DNA from: Aldrovandia affinis
Taxonomy: Eukaryota > Chordata > Actinopteri > Notacanthiformes > Halosauridae
Length of the DNA: 64,000 nucleotides
Reading direction: 5' to 3'
Assembly: GCA_029706075.1 (NCBI GenBank)
Contig: JAINUG010000048.1
Coordinates: forward strand, 1,116,001 to 1,180,000
Part shown: positions 18,967 through 31,545 of the stretch, one piece after another
How the letters are laid out: each line of letters opens with the position of its first letter
How positions within the stretch are numbered: position 1 is the stretch's first letter
The notes under the pieces: model-generated
What the model saw: the letters and a program-made list of their open reading frames with translations, nothing else
What the model was told of the DNA's origin: nothing
Databases searched by the model: none
Program-made: the position numbers and the translations under genes

Positions 18967-21900
18967 CTTTAGAGGATTTTTAAGGGGGTTGTTTTGGTGC
19001 CTTTGCTGCAGAGGCCAAACCACCCTTTGTTTAATCCCACAGCACAAGTGAATGGATTCCTGTCCATAAAACCTAGGGTGATTTGGCATAAGCTCACTCA
19101 CACAGGGTGGAAAGTAACTTGCACAGTTCAGTTTAAAGCATTTTTTTGTGATTGATTTGTATTTGGGGGCTTGGTCCATTGCACTAATTAAATAAAGCCA
19201 TTTTGATGCAGATTTCAAATAAACCACATTGAATAGTGGGACTTTTGGGCCCAAAAACCTCACAATTACATTCCAACAGAAAATGCTTATTTTAGCCTTC
19301 ATATATTGATTCATACCATAAATTGTGTAAACAATGCAAAGAACACCATGCAAACAGGCTTAACAGCTTGAGTTGAAGGGACTGGGCTGTTTGTTTAGGG
19401 CTGCAATGGATGTCGACCCACCATTTGTGAAGAGGTCCACAGATATTTCCCTAAGCATGATTGGGCTGAAGCGGTATCCTGTGGAAACTCCAGTATTGAC
19501 ACTCTGGTTGATGTCAAGATACTTTCCACCATTGCAGGGTGAACAGCACAGAGGTGCACAGGGAGTGAGAGGAAATCATTACAGAAGAAACAACAGGACA
19601 GAACAGCATTGAAAACCATAGCAATAACAACCTAGGCCTCTAGCCACAGTGTGCTTCATCCTCAACTTTTAGTACTGATTCTTAGGAAGGGTTCGTTATA
19701 CATTTTTCATCAATTTCCATGACCTCTCAACTCAGCTAGTGTTGAGCTTGAAATTAGAAATTCCTTGCTAAATGTTAAGAACAAAATGCGTCATGGTTAC
19801 ATTGCATGGAGGCTTTGAATCAGGGACTGATTCTGGTAGGGATTAATGATTAATGTAGGGAGCTAAACATAGTGTAGAGAATTACTCATTTATTTAGAAT
19901 ATTTTTTTTCCCCCAACATATGACTGTTCTGGAAGATTACCCCCCCCCCCCCCCGAATCCACTTTGGTTCCAAAAGGGTATATTGTTGAATGATTGTATC
20001 ACTGGTGCACATCATGCAGAAAACATACAGGAGGTTGAATGGTTTTTTAAATGATTAAAATGGAACCTCAGCTAATACAGACCATTGTTAGGAATGTTTA
20101 GTTGATTTTGAGGCAAGCAACAGGTGGCCAAATTTATATTTGGCAGCAGTGATTGTTTACAATAGGGGCAGCATTTGACCATTTTTTGTGGATCAATGTC
20201 AGGGATCAGAGGTGCCAGCTCTCAGGGGTTAGATGCTACTTTGTCATCCAGTCATTGGTTTCCCTTCAGATTACATGTAAAAACACCTTTTGATTAGTCA
20301 TAATCGATGACATGAGTAACTATTATAACACATTCCTGGTTATTGTCTTAAAGCTACCAAGGAGAGATTGTTCTTATTGGTTAGTCCAGAGTGGTGATGT
20401 CATTATTGATCAGGCTTGGTTCTTATCTGCCAAATTGCATACTTTTTCCCCCCCTGGTGTGGCCGATGCCTCTGCTAATTTTCAAATGAATCATCTCTTT
20501 GTTCTGAAAAGCGCAGGGAATGCTACTCCATGTTTCTCAGCTCCCCTGCTTTAATTTGTTTATGTTTCTCCAACTCTTCACCTCTTGAAGTGGACATGTG
20601 TAAATCATAAACCTGACTGGTGAGAAAAAAAGAATCCTTCCACATTTCAGAGGGTATTTTTTTAAATGCATTTAGGTCTTTTTTCCATTTCTGTTGCCAA
20701 AGAACATTAGTTTTGTTCACATGTAAGGTGCACATATATAAGTATAGTTGACAGATATGAATATATTTTTGCAAATGCTAATGCATCCAAGTTTATTTTA
20801 GTAAAATATACAGAGGGGTAAACTACTAAGCATTGGAATATCAAGGACCGTTCTACACAAACTCACATATGTAAATCCACCCCCTGACCTTGTAAATTAA
20901 GATTATTCAGATGTTTATATTAGTAAGGATTATATTTATAATCAGATCTATTTTATTGAACTGACATACTATGGAATGTGCATGTTTTTCCTCTGAATAT
21001 CCTGTGTGCAATGCAATTTTTGGATACTAACAATTGAATTTACAGTGTTTATTTGACAATCTGTTATAGGTTCTTTATGGATAGAGTTTGTTAGCTATTA
21101 AATGGAACTGCAAAGTCTCAGTAGTTTGGATAAATAAATGATATAATTACATTTGTATGAATGGTCTACTGTTTATGATTTCTGTACATTGCTACTTATG
21201 TAGTGGGTATTTGTGTATTTGGACAAATATGTACAGAAAGTGTTGGCACAGTGTTGACTGGCTTGGGGAGAGAGAGTTTACGTTGACAGGGTTGTTCCAG
21301 TCTCATGCAAAGCGAATCCTCTGTGTTATTTACCTGCGGCAACTGAATATACAATAGCTGCGCAGTTCAGCTTGCACACTACAGGGTAAGTGGAAGTGGT
21401 GGTAGGTGTGCTTACCTGTGCTCTACAAAATTGGTGGAGAACATTCCAGTGATTAGACAGATACAAATAAGATTGAGCATTCCTAATTGGGAGAAAAGTA
21501 AAAAGGATTATAGTTAATTTAGTGACTATTTCAGGTTTAAGACTTTTTGAATGTTCAATCCCATCCCCACCCAGTGTAGAGTAATATCCTCTTATATCAA
21601 ACATTATTTATTCACATAGGGATTATAAGGTTAAAGGCTATGTGATAAATATAGCTTAAGAATGTTCTACTCAGGAATAGTTTTTGGTAAGGTATGACAA
21701 ACTCACCATGCGTGGAGCAAACTATCAGCACTAACCAAAGACATGTTTAAAGATGGCTACATAGATCAGAAACAGTAATTCAACTCCTTATTATTTTTGA
21801 CCACTAGGTGGGGATGTTGTTTACTAAACTCAACATTAAATTCATGGCCTTCCACTTGCACACATACATACTAAAATTTGAAGCAAAATGGGATGAAATG

Positions 21901-22482
21901 GCTGAGCGTTTGACATGGGATCATGTAGAGACAACTCGTTTCCATGGAAAATTAGAAACCTGTTAAGAGGATGAGTGATTCATTAATACCTCTCTAATGT
22001 AGTTAAATGTCATATTTGGTGACCAATGATTTCCTTTTATACTCAGGATTGTTTTACCCCACCTCAGAACTGCAGAGAACTCCCAATTTTATCATAACCG
22101 ACTCCTGGCTTCTGATGTTTGATATTGTCTTTATTCTATAGCTTTGGCCTAGTGCAGACGGTAAATTGAGAATGAAAGAACCATTTCTCAAGGGAAAATA
22201 TTATTTTATAATATTATTATCACTATTTTAAGACAAGATATCAATATGGTGTGTGTATGCGTGTATTGCGTTTGTAATGCAATCAATCCTCCTTTCTGTG
22301 CTCCTTTTTAAATGTTATTTTTATTGACTACCTGCAGAAAGAGTTTGTATGTTTATGTTGTGTGGTGGTCTGGATTGAGGGTGGGGAGGGCACAGTTTAT
22401 AAGAACGTATTTTTATGTATTTTGAGATCCTGATCACACTTAAATAAAACATTTAAATACATTTATTTCCGATTTTTTCCAG
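18967..22482. other. Non-coding interval
   Basis: No supported gene. Contains a C-run near 19940-19955. Short ORFs here lack recognisable domains. Confidence 0.5.
19191..19196 (+). terminator. Candidate polyadenylation signal of rce1
   Basis: This is a clear AATAAA downstream of the rce1 stop codon. It would imply a 1.3-kb 3' UTR that includes a SINE (about 18700-18966). Use of this signal is uncertain. Confidence 0.22.
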
Positions 22483-22837
22483 TTTTTTCCAAATTTAGTG
22501 GCCAATTATACCCTCTTTATTTATTTGCCCTCCCCACACGAGTTTGCCACTCATCTCTACGAGGCAAGCTAATTCTCAGAGGGCAGCGAACTCCCTTCCT
22601 TTGAGACGGAATTCACATACCCACATTCTGGAGACACCCTTACGTGCTTCACGATGAACTCGAGCCAGCTCACCCTCCCCCCTCCTGGGGCAGACAGCCA
22701 AATGCCGCCTCCGATCGGGGTTTATGGCCAGGGCCGGTCTGGCAGAGACGGGTTTCAAACTGATAGGCAGCGCAGCTCGTATTGGACCAGCCAAATACGG
22801 GTGCGTTAGACCGCTACGCTATCCGCTGCCCCCTACA
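22483..22837 (-). repeat. tRNA-derived SINE, family B copy 2 (most complete)
   Basis: On the - strand: GCGGATAGCGTAGCGGTCTA (box A-like), AGTTTGAAACCCG (box B-like), GGCGGCATTTGGCTGTCTGC body, and a tail GAGGGTATAATTGGCCACTA leading to an A/T-rich end. Shares body and tail with the copy at 31780. Confidence 0.7.
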
Positions 22838-23867
22838 CTTTTAGGAAAACCTTGAATATATATTTAAAATATATATTCTAATTGTTAATGAACAGATAAG
22901 ACAGGCGTAAATACGTAATACTCTGTTAGGGCCCTTATGCCACATTCGGTTACAGTTTGCCAATGTCCTCCCCAGCTTGGCAAAATCATCTGTGTCCTAC
23001 TTGTGCATTTTAAATCAATCATAAAGAGAATGTAGACATTCAGGTGAATGATCTCTGTTAACGGGTAAAATAGTTGCAGTAAAGAACATTCCTAGCATCT
23101 CTGTCCTTGTAAGCCTCGGCCCCTGCTGTCTGCATGGATCCCAACCTGCAAGGTCAGCTGACCTCACCTGACATTTCAGCTCCAGTGAGGGCATACATGT
23201 GGCCTCTTCAAACAAGCCACCTGCATCCTCTCTCTCTAATCATCAGGGCAGAGACTATGCGAGTGTGTAAGTGAGTGATCTCTTCCCCATTACACCCCTG
23301 GCAGGCAAAGCCATTCATAAATCAAGAGTTGGTGCTTCATACCAGACAGAGCGGAGACCAGATTGAACCAAGTTTATTCCACTTGGGAGCAATTGTGCTC
23401 AGCTTAAGCCATCAATTCATACTGTTGCAAGGGCATAGCATGTTGTACGTAATAGAAAAAAAGGTAGTGCATTGTTCAAAATGTGGGAAATGGCTCATGG
23501 TGTAATTTGAATTTCTTTATTGAAAATAAGTTTTGTCCTTTTCAGATGTGTTACTGCTTTTCAGCTTTAACTGGGCAGCTTCTTCTCTTATCTGGCTGAT
23601 GGCAGCAGCCATGCCTTTCCTCATGGATGAAAAAAGTAATGACATAGATCAGAGACTCCTGATAAGGATTTTTTTATATCCTTTCTGCTGTAGTTTTAAA
23701 TATAGAACATATTTATTCATGTTAATCATGTTATATGATGCCTTATTAGTTGTTTGGCTCATGTTGTGAAATCTCACCTCTGAAATATTTTTTTAGTTTT
23801 GACCTGTTAGATTGTTCTGTTACATCCTTGCTAATTACACAGTCAGTAATGTTACCAAGACTAATTC
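22838..23867. other. Non-coding interval
   Basis: No gene or repeat that I can support. Confidence 0.45.
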
Positions 23868-24556
23868 AACATTACATTACATTACATTACATTACATTAC
23901 AGGCATTTGGCAGACGCTCTTATCCAGATTGACGTACAACAAAGTGTTAACCGTAATCAAGAACAGTTTAGCTGAAAGCCACCCTAGAGGGAAGTACAAT
24001 TCCAGTTGCTAGAAGCAACCACATAGTTAAACTAGGACCCTGTAGGTAAATCTGTTAGCCACAATTCAAAGGCAGCAATAAAGCAATCAGTGTGGAAAAT
24101 ACCAGCAGAATTATACCTAAACCTAATACAATACCTAAACATAAGTGCAATACTTAACAGCTATGTCCCTAAGTTTACATAACTGGACTACAGGGAGAGG
24201 TACAACCTGAAGAGGTGAGTTTTCAGTCGTTGCTTGAAGGTGGCCAGGGTCTCAGCTGTTCTGACTTCCACGGGAATTCCACCATCGGGGAGCCAGAACC
24301 GACAGAAGACGTGAATGGGAAGCACAGGTGGAGGTGGGGCAGGTGCCAGGCGTCCTGAGGTAGCAGAACGGAGTGGTCTGGCAGGTGTGTAGGGTTTGAA
24401 GATCTTAAGGAGGTATGTTGGGGCTGATCCCTTGACTGCCTGGTATGCTAGGACCAATGTTTTGAATTTGATGTGAGCTATAACAGGCAGCCAGTGGAGG
24501 GTAGTGAGCAGGGGGGTGACATGGGAGTGTCTGGGAAGGTTGTAGAAGGTTGCTCA
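23868..24556 (-). mobile_element. L2-type LINE 3' fragment
   Basis: On the - strand the C-terminal end of a LINE ORF2 is readable: LHWLPVIAHIKFKTLVLAYQ, then APTYL, then RTAETLATFKQRLKTHLF (24188-24457). The 3' tail CTCTTATCCAGA-type motif and ATTAC repeats (23870-23925) follow. This is a 5'-truncated copy. Its tail matches the SINEs in this window. Confidence 0.85.
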
Positions 24557-24639
24557 ACAGAATGCACAAACTCCACTACTAACAGCTGACCTTACTAAAC
24601 CTATCAGCTAACGTTAGGTAGTTAGCTTACAAAAAAGGC

Positions 24640-25700
24640 AACCTTAACCATGATAATTTTTGTAGTTTAAAGCCTTAAATGCTGATTATCCTGCTATCTG
24701 ATTATGTTTGCTATCTAGCAAGCTGCAAACAAATTGTTAGCTCACCAAAATATCTACAAATGAATGAATGACTTCACTCATCCAAGCCAGCTAGCAAACC
24801 TAACACTAATGGCGGTTTTCCACCACACAATATGGTACAGTATGGTACGGCAACCATCCGAATCCGTAACTATCCTGGATTGAGTCCCTGTGTCGTTTTT
24901 CCATTGCACAACAGAACCTTGAAGTTAGGAGGAGTTATCTGAAGTGACAAAAAAAATGTGACTGCTGTGTTGACATTAGTAACATTGACATTGTAAACAT
25001 TACAGCTGAAATTCACAAGCGAAGAACACGGCTTTCCCCATAACATTAGCTAAAATTTTCTTACCTCTGCCTAATCGTTTGGGAGCCATGTCAAAGGCAG
25101 GATGGAAAAATGACACAGGGACTTGCCTTAACTTGCGCCATAACTAAATTCAGCATGAGTACTTAGGTTCAGTACGGTTCGCTTGGCAGTGGAAAAGGCG
25201 ACAAAACGTGGGATCACAGATTGGTTACCATGCCGTACCGTACTGTGTGTGGAAATTAGTTCTGAAAATATCTCCAGTATTGGCTAGCTAGCTCCCTGAC
25301 TATCTTAGCTAACTGCAATCATAGTAGGCTCACAATAGCTGACCTTTTAAAACAGCAATGTCTGAATTTCTTAACTCCCCCTCCTTGTTTTATCCTGTTC
25401 CCAGTTTCAGGAAAGATGTGCAGTGTTTATTTTTAAGCGTTAAATACTCATTATCTAGCTATCTGACTATATTAGCTAGCTGGCTAGCAAGCTGAAAATG
25501 GATTGTTAGCTCGCCAAAAGGTACCAAATAAATGATGAGCAGACTTCACTTGCCAAAGCAAGCTAGTAAACCTAACCTGCTGTTTATGTTAAATATCTCC
25601 AATACTGGCTAGCTAGCTCCTACATTACTGCTAACTGACAATGATAGTCATTTAAGGCAGCTCACAATAGTTTACCTTTTAAAACAACAATCTTCCTTGT
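24640..25700. repeat. Diverged tandem duplication, TAGCTAGC-rich
   Basis: Unit A (about 24655-24804 plus 25261-25370) and unit B (about 25425-25700) share, in the same order, TTAAATACT/GCTGATTATC-type starts, TTGTTAGCTC, CTTCACT, CAAACCTAAC, GGCTAGCTAGCTCC and ACCTTTTAAAACA. Unit A is split by a MITE-like insert. Confidence 0.7.
24805..25260. mobile_element. MITE-like insert with TTTCCAC termini
   Basis: Ends are imperfect inverted repeats: ACTAATGGCGGTTTTCCACC on the left, and ACTAATTTCCACACACAGTA on the complement of the right end. Subterminal GGTACGG repeats sit on both sides. It interrupts unit A of the tandem duplication. No coding capacity. Confidence 0.6.
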
Positions 25701-25889
25701 TCACATTAAAATGTTCAGTAATGATAAAATGACCAACTTAAAACAGTCGTTTTCAGTATAAATGTTATGCGTTATTCTCTTGAATAAAATGGGTATAATA
25801 ATACACTCTAATGTTATATATTTTTTTCCCTCTTCATATTTCATAGATATCATGAAATTAGTTAGAGGCAAACTTGTAATTGAAATTTT

Positions 25890-26031
25890 GGTTCCGTGTG
25901 GCTCAGTATGTAGAGCATGGTGCTGACGATGCTTAGGTTATGGGGTGGATTGCCATTGGGGCCACATATGCTGAAAAATGTATGCACTCATTATTGTAAG
26001 TCGCTTTGGATAAAAGCGTCTACTAAATGGC
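25890..26031 (+). repeat. Short tRNA-derived SINE with L2-type tail
   Basis: A tRNA-like head (GTGTGGCTCAGTATGTAGAG) passes directly to GTAAGTCGCTTTGGATAAAA and GCGTCTACTAAATGG. Its head differs from the family at 3196-3410. Confidence 0.7.
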
Positions 26032-27404
26032 TTATTTTTAATCAAACTGTCCCCGTCCGTGTGTGGTCGGATTCACCAGCTATGTGGGACTCACTACTAA
26101 ACCCTTAAGTGTGTTAGACACAGACATTACAAAATAATCTTGATAGATTAACCTACTTGCAGTATTTTCATCACCAAGTACCAAACTCTGTTTTAGCCAC
26201 ACGATAACAGTATTTCCAAGTTGGGTAATCTATTAGCCCTAGTGACAGCACATGATCTGATATGCACATTGTTATTGTTGTTATATTTTGACTGCCATGC
26301 CAATATAATTGTTATGACAACTATACAAGCTTTGGCAATATGCATTGTAAAATATTATACTATGCCTGAATTACAATACCTTAACAAGCCATATACTACA
26401 ATTCTCTATACACACATAGAACCAAAAAGTACCTCAGTCCTTCTTCTCTAAATCTGTCTATACATTCCTCCCTTAATCCCTCCATCCAAACTGACGAGGT
26501 TATTAAAGCCTTACTGCATGTCTGTAACAATATTTTGAATTGTACTACTTTAGAAAACTAAATATTCTATATTTCTATGCACAAGTGTAACCTACTACAA
26601 TCTACTTCATCCTCTTTATCTTTATCTATCTATCTATCCCTCCATCCAAGCTGATGATGTAATTTATAACATATTACTGCTAGGCTGTAATTATATATAA
26701 TTGTCTGATATAGTTGTCTGCTAAACAATTAGCTGTCAATGAGGAAGACAGAAGTCGAAATTGTATTACTTTTTAATTGTTGAACAAAAGAAAGTAAAAC
26801 ATTTATAATATAAAAAGTAGATTATGTAGAATTATTATTATTCAATAATACTCCTACTGATAATAATAATAATAATCATCATTATTTCCTAGAGAACAAC
26901 TCGTGGTGACCTTGAAATAATAGAAAGATTTATGTGGAATTCAGAAAAATGGGGAAAAAAGCTCTTCAAGAAGGAGTTGTAAAAGAGAATGGAGAAGGAT
27001 ATTTCAGTTACCCAAATGCTGGATTTTAAGTCACAAATCAATGCATGTTTCAGCTCTAATTCAATTAGCATCCGAGATCAAGCTCTGCAGTAATTTGACC
27101 CGGCCAACTTTACCCTTCTGTGTTGTTGGCCCTGTCTTTTTGTCTCCCCTCTCTCTACTTCTCTCCCACTTATCCTCTCCTTTCTTCCCCTCATTTTCTC
27201 TCAATATTTCTCTTCCTGTCTCACATTCTCTTTCTCTCTTTGATTACATTCATGTGGAGTGAATGCATTAATGCAGCCCTTTTTTCTTTTCTTGTTTCAT
27301 ACATTTATAAACAATTTTATAAACATTTGTATCACAATATTCAATGTAATCCTTTGAATTCCTATTTCAAAATATAATTTTGTCTAAAAATGTCTATGGG
27401 AATG
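26032..27404. other. Non-coding interval
   Basis: No gene. Contains short TCTA runs near 26620, an AAT run near 26860-26885 and a C/T-rich tract near 27130-27240. Confidence 0.5.
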
Positions 27405-28154
27405 TATTGCTACACCTGTACACCTGCTCGTTAATGCAATTATCTAATCAGCCAATCATGTGGCAGCAACTCAATGCATAAAAGCATGCAGACATGGTCA
27501 AGAGGTTCAGTTGTTGTTCAGACCAAAAATCTGAATGGGGAAGAAAGACCACACCGGGTTCCACTCCTGTCAGCTAAGAACAGGAAAGTGAAGCTACAGT
27601 GGGCACAGGCTCACCAAAACTGGACAGTTGAAGATTGGAAAAATGTTGCCTGGTCTGACAAATCTCGATTTCTGCTACAACATGCAGAATTTGGCGGAAA
27701 CATGGCACATCCATCCTGCCTTGTATCAATGGTTCAGGCTGGTGTTGGTGGTGTAATGGTGTTGGGAATGTTTTCTTGGCACACATTAGGCCCCTTAATA
27801 CCAAGTGGGCATCGTTTAAATGTCACAGTCTACCTGTGTCTTGTTGCTGACTATGTGCATCCCTTTATGGCCAGTCATCTACCATACCCATCTTCTAATG
27901 GCTACTTCCAGCAGGATAATGTGCCATGTCACAAAGCACACGTCATCTCAAGCTGGTTCCACAAACATGACAATGAGTTCAGTGTACTCCAATGGCCTCC
28001 ACAGTGACCAGGGGCCTTATTTATAAAACGTACTTACGCACAGATTTGATCTTAAAACGTGCGTACGCTCAAATCCACGCCAAAGTTCAGATTTATAAAA
28101 ACGGTCTTTGACGTGGAAAAGTACTCAGCTCCACGTCAGGTTTCAACTTGGCGT

Positions 28155-28605
28155 ACGCACGTTTCCTTGTGGCAGTGTTGGAGTACTGCAGGTATTCGCG
28201 GTCTCGTCTCTTCTCTGTCCTGACCCCTCGCTGGTGGAACTACCTTCCGCAATCGGTCAGGACCGCGGAATCACTTGAGATTTCCGCAAGAGATTCAAAA
28301 CCCACCTTTTCAGACACCACTACCACTGAATTATGTACATCTAGCTAATTGTCATCACCACTGCCTGCTTGCTCAACACTATATACCCCTGCTTACTCCA
28401 TTTAAAAAATCATCATAATTTACTAACCTTTTCCTTCCCAGTGTTACAGGTATGGTACGCAGCTGCCTGCAATGTCTATCACTGTATTACTGCATTGATC
28501 TCTTGCGCGCACTATGATTGTTCCTACCATGTATTAATGTACATATTGTCAGTCGCTCTGGATAAGAGCTTCTGCTAAATGCTTAAAATGTAAATGTAAT
28601 GTACA
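28155..28605 (+). mobile_element. L2-type LINE 3' fragment nested in Harbinger
   Basis: Encodes SRSRLFSVLTPRWWNYLPQS and VRTAESLEISARDSKPTF, the C-terminal end of an L2-like ORF2. It ends with GTCGCTCTGGATAAGAGCTT and ATGTAA repeats. It is the same class as 23868-24556, in the opposite orientation. Confidence 0.8.
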
Positions 28606-28677
28606 ATGTACTCGGAAATCTAAGAGCACCAACATGTCGTCTGCTGCCTAATTGTTTCCTCTGCCTAATTGTTTTAT

Positions 28678-28695
28678 CATTATTATTATTATTAT

Positions 28696-28727
<32 letters not shown>

Positions 28728-28732
28728 TTACC
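28678..28732 (+). repeat. (TTA)n(GTA)n microsatellite
   Basis: ATT/TTA units pass into nine or so AGT units, inside the Harbinger element. Confidence 0.9.
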
Positions 28733-28865
28733 AGATTGAACACATTGCTTAAGCTATATGTAATGATTTGCACAATAAAGTTATTAATAAATTAAAACAA
28801 CATAAGCTAGGCTACTTGTGGAAAACAAAACAAAAACACACATTGGTTTTCCAAAACTACCCATA

Positions 28866-29300
28866 TTAGCATAATTGACACATCCTTGAAGGAAATGTAT
28901 TTAATATACATATTATGGTTCCACACGTGTAAAACATTTTGGTCAATCTATAGGCTATGAAATGTCCAATAATGCAGTGGTTTGCAAGAGGAAGAATGGC
29001 AGCATTGTCACTTCTCGAAGATATCGCCAACCGCGCAATAAGAAGGGAACGAGTTATTAGAGATTTTGACCTCAGTTTTAAATCAGACCACTTTTTCTTT
29101 ATGTCCTTCAGGGACCTTTGCTGCCCCCCCACCTCGTTCACAGCCTGGGCTACAGACTGCCAGGCCACGTACTTGGTTTTACTGGTAAAGCCACTGGAAA
29201 GGCTCCCAAACAGCGTCACTGCATGCATCTGCACCTCCGTAAACAGGACCTCGATTTCGGCCTCGCTAAAATTATTTTTCTTGCAGCTCGCCATTGTCAA
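28866..29300 (-). pseudogene. Harbinger Myb/SANT-like protein, N-terminal remnant
   Basis: A 144-aa ORF starts MTMASCKKNNFSEAEIEVLF and keeps the domain signature LFGSLSSGFTSKTK, AWQSVAQAVNEV and IKKKWSDLKLRSK. This is the Myb/SANT-like DNA-binding fold of NAIF1-like and Harbinger accessory proteins, which recognise transposon ends and help import the nuclease. The similarity fades after about residue 85 and no later exon is found. It belongs to the transposon, not to the host. Confidence 0.75.
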
Positions 29301-30220
29301 GTAGGGGATTTGTGTTTTGATTCGAGCTCCTTTATATGCTAATGATATTAATTAGGGGGCGTTTACAAGGCGGAGATCTAAAACCATTCAGCTACGCACA
29401 ATTTCAAGATCATTTGTGATTTACAGATTTCACATCTGGGGGACTGGCGTACGCATGTTTTTTTGTGCGTACGTTCAGTTTCTCTGAATCACACTTACGC
29501 ACATTTCAGAAATGATCTTAGATCAAATATAGGATGGTTTCTACGCAACTTTTTATAAATAAGGCCCCAGATCTCAGTCCAATAGAGCACCTTTGCGATG
29601 TGGTGGAACAGGAGATTTGCAACATGTGTAGCCGAAAAGTCTGCAGCAACTACATGATGCTATCATGTCAACATGGACCAGAATCTCTGGGGAATGTTTC
29701 CAGCACCTTGTTGAATCCATGCCTTGAAGAATTCTGGGGACAAAGGGGGGGTCCTACCCAGTACTATAAAGGTGTACTAATAAAGTGGTCACTGAGTATA
29801 AGTGAAATATACCACAATATGTTGAAACAGATTTTTGACAAATTTATGTATTTAGTCATTTTTATGTGGTGCATTCTATGGCAATACCAAAAGGTGCTGT
29901 ACTATTTGAAATTTGATTGATCAGTTTATATTGATTGAGTACCATTTAGTACAAAATGTGCTCTTTATATTTTGGGCTTTGTGTTGGATTTGCTATTATC
30001 AACATAGTCATTCATAATGAAGCATGGATAATTTATTTTCTGTAATACCCGTTAGATATGTACTGTACCCCCATAATGACTAATTAAAACACAATGCAAT
30101 TGAAAATATTGTTGTTATAAAGGTGTCTCATAGGAAACCTACCTGCTGTTTGGTTCTTCGAAGATAAGTACAGATTCAGTAAGATAAATTCAGCGTCAAT
30201 TTATGATAAACACAGGAATA

Positions 30221-31083
30221 CACTGTGTTTTGTGGATGCGTATTACGTTGCTGTACAGTGATCCCACTGACCCTGAACAGTGCTGTTGTGGTAATTGCTG
30301 CTCATGCTGCTTCATTGCACATCTTGGGGTCCCCTTAGTTGTTCATGGCCTTGATGGAGCTAGGTAGTGCAGACAACACAGCTTAAAACAGCCCCCCTGT
30401 CCGACTTAATCCTCATTGCTAAATCCATGCCCCAGACATGGAAATGAAGTACTATTGACAAAGTAGAAACTATAGCAGAAGTATGTGTGTGTCTGTGTCT
30501 GTTTGTGTGTGTGCATACATGTGTGTGTATGAGAGAGGGAGAGACAGGGATAGGAGGAGGCAGAGAAGTGGGAAATGTGAAGCATATTAAAGAGATATCT
30601 CCAGCCTCTTGTTTACCCCAACACGTACAGATGTCCTTATTGAAAACCCAAATTATTTACTATAGGGGTAAAACTCAACTGAGACTAATTAACACTAATT
30701 ACATTGGATAAATCATGAGCAAAAGCCAGCTAGAGGGTAAAGCAGGACAGAGGGTCAGATCGCACCTCAGGACCACATTCATTGAGAATCGTGGCTCTAT
30801 GGTGAAGGACAGGATTTTGGGGTGGAGAATGCCAAAATAAACTTCAGTTACAGGATCAGCACACGCCACTCCTCAAATAGACAACAGTGTGAAAACTGAT
30901 GGGTCATGGTCACCGTTTCTGTAGTCAGACTGCAAAAACACAGTCCTGGACTTCTTACCCTTAACCAAACTTAACCTGATTTCAATAATCATTATCTTGA
31001 TTTTACAAGTTTAGGTTCCCTCTCCAGTTCTGTGATGATTGTTAGTAGTTTAAAGGAAAAAAACTCTCCAGGAGTAAAGTACA
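30221..31083. other. Non-coding interval
   Basis: No gene. A short TG-rich and GA-rich patch lies at 30485-30565. Confidence 0.5.
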
Positions 31084-31313
31084 GGTAACTGACAAAATAA
31101 AGGAAACACTTGAATAAAATAAAGGTTCTGGCGGTTCTTTTATAGTGTGGGATGCATTTTCCTGGCATGGTTTAGATCCACTCAACCCATTAGAGGGCAA
31201 GGGTGGTCTCTTCCAGGATCTCCCCATCCACAGGGCACGAGTGATCACTGAATGGTTTGAGGAGTATGAAAATTCAGTCTTGTCTGTCACCAGATCTCAA
31301 CCCAGTTGAGAGT
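31084..31313 (+). mobile_element. Tc1/mariner-like transposase fragment
   Basis: Left end CTGACAAAATAAAGGAAACA, then broken transposase-like sequence with CATCCACAGGGCACGA and a SPDLNPVES-type coding segment (about 31285-31313). These pieces are typical of a widespread fish Tc1-like family. Most of the element is deleted. Confidence 0.65.
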
Positions 31314-31545
31314 CCAGTGTGGAAACACAGTTTCATATTTGGGTATTGGTCAATCTCTTACACATGCCCAATGTTCACCAAATTTCAAAACACTTGTACA
31401 GTGTGCATAAAACACAGTTTCATCCATTTGCTTATTCCTGGTCATTGGTCAATCATGCATTCCGGGCGAGAGGCAGGAATACATGCCCAATGCACACACA
31501 CCATTTCACACACTCATACCAAATTTTTCAAAACATGTCTTTTGA
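31314..31545 (+). repeat. Imperfect tandem duplication, about 105-120 bp unit
   Basis: Two consecutive units share AAACACAGTTTCAT, TGGTCAATC, ACATGCCCAATG and CAAATTT(T)TCAAAACA in the same order, with small insertions in the second unit. Confidence 0.65.

Larger units (their letters stand above)
28012..29567 (-). mobile_element. PIF/Harbinger element with Myb-like gene remnant
   Basis: The terminal inverted repeats GGGCCTTATTTATAAA are flanked by CAG at 28009-28011 and 29568-29570. Removing one CAG and the insert restores the Tc1-like transposase reading (Pro-Asp-Leu-Ser-Pro). A 3-bp duplication of CWG type is typical of Harbinger. The - strand encodes the N-terminal part of a Myb/SANT-like protein (see 28866-29300). 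No HARBI1-like nuclease is present. An L2 fragment is inserted inside. Confidence 0.88.
27405..30220 (+). mobile_element. Tc1-like element, interrupted by Harbinger and L2 insertions
   Basis: The transposase remnant reads RVPLLSAKNRKVKLQWAQAH, NWTVEDWKNVAWSDKSRF and GYFQQDNVPCHKAH (27474-28007). After the 28012-29567 insertion it resumes with PDLSPIEHL (about 29570 on). The terminus-like TAATAAAGTGGTCACTGAGT ends near 29790, but similarity to the element at 43911-45172 continues for a further 400 bases to about 30220. The 5' inverted repeat is missing. Stops and frameshifts show that it is inactive. Confidence 0.85.

Noticed and set aside
18628..19353. 241-codon ORF on the - strand
   Set aside because: It runs through a tRNA-derived SINE and adjoining rce1 3' flank, with no recognisable domain.
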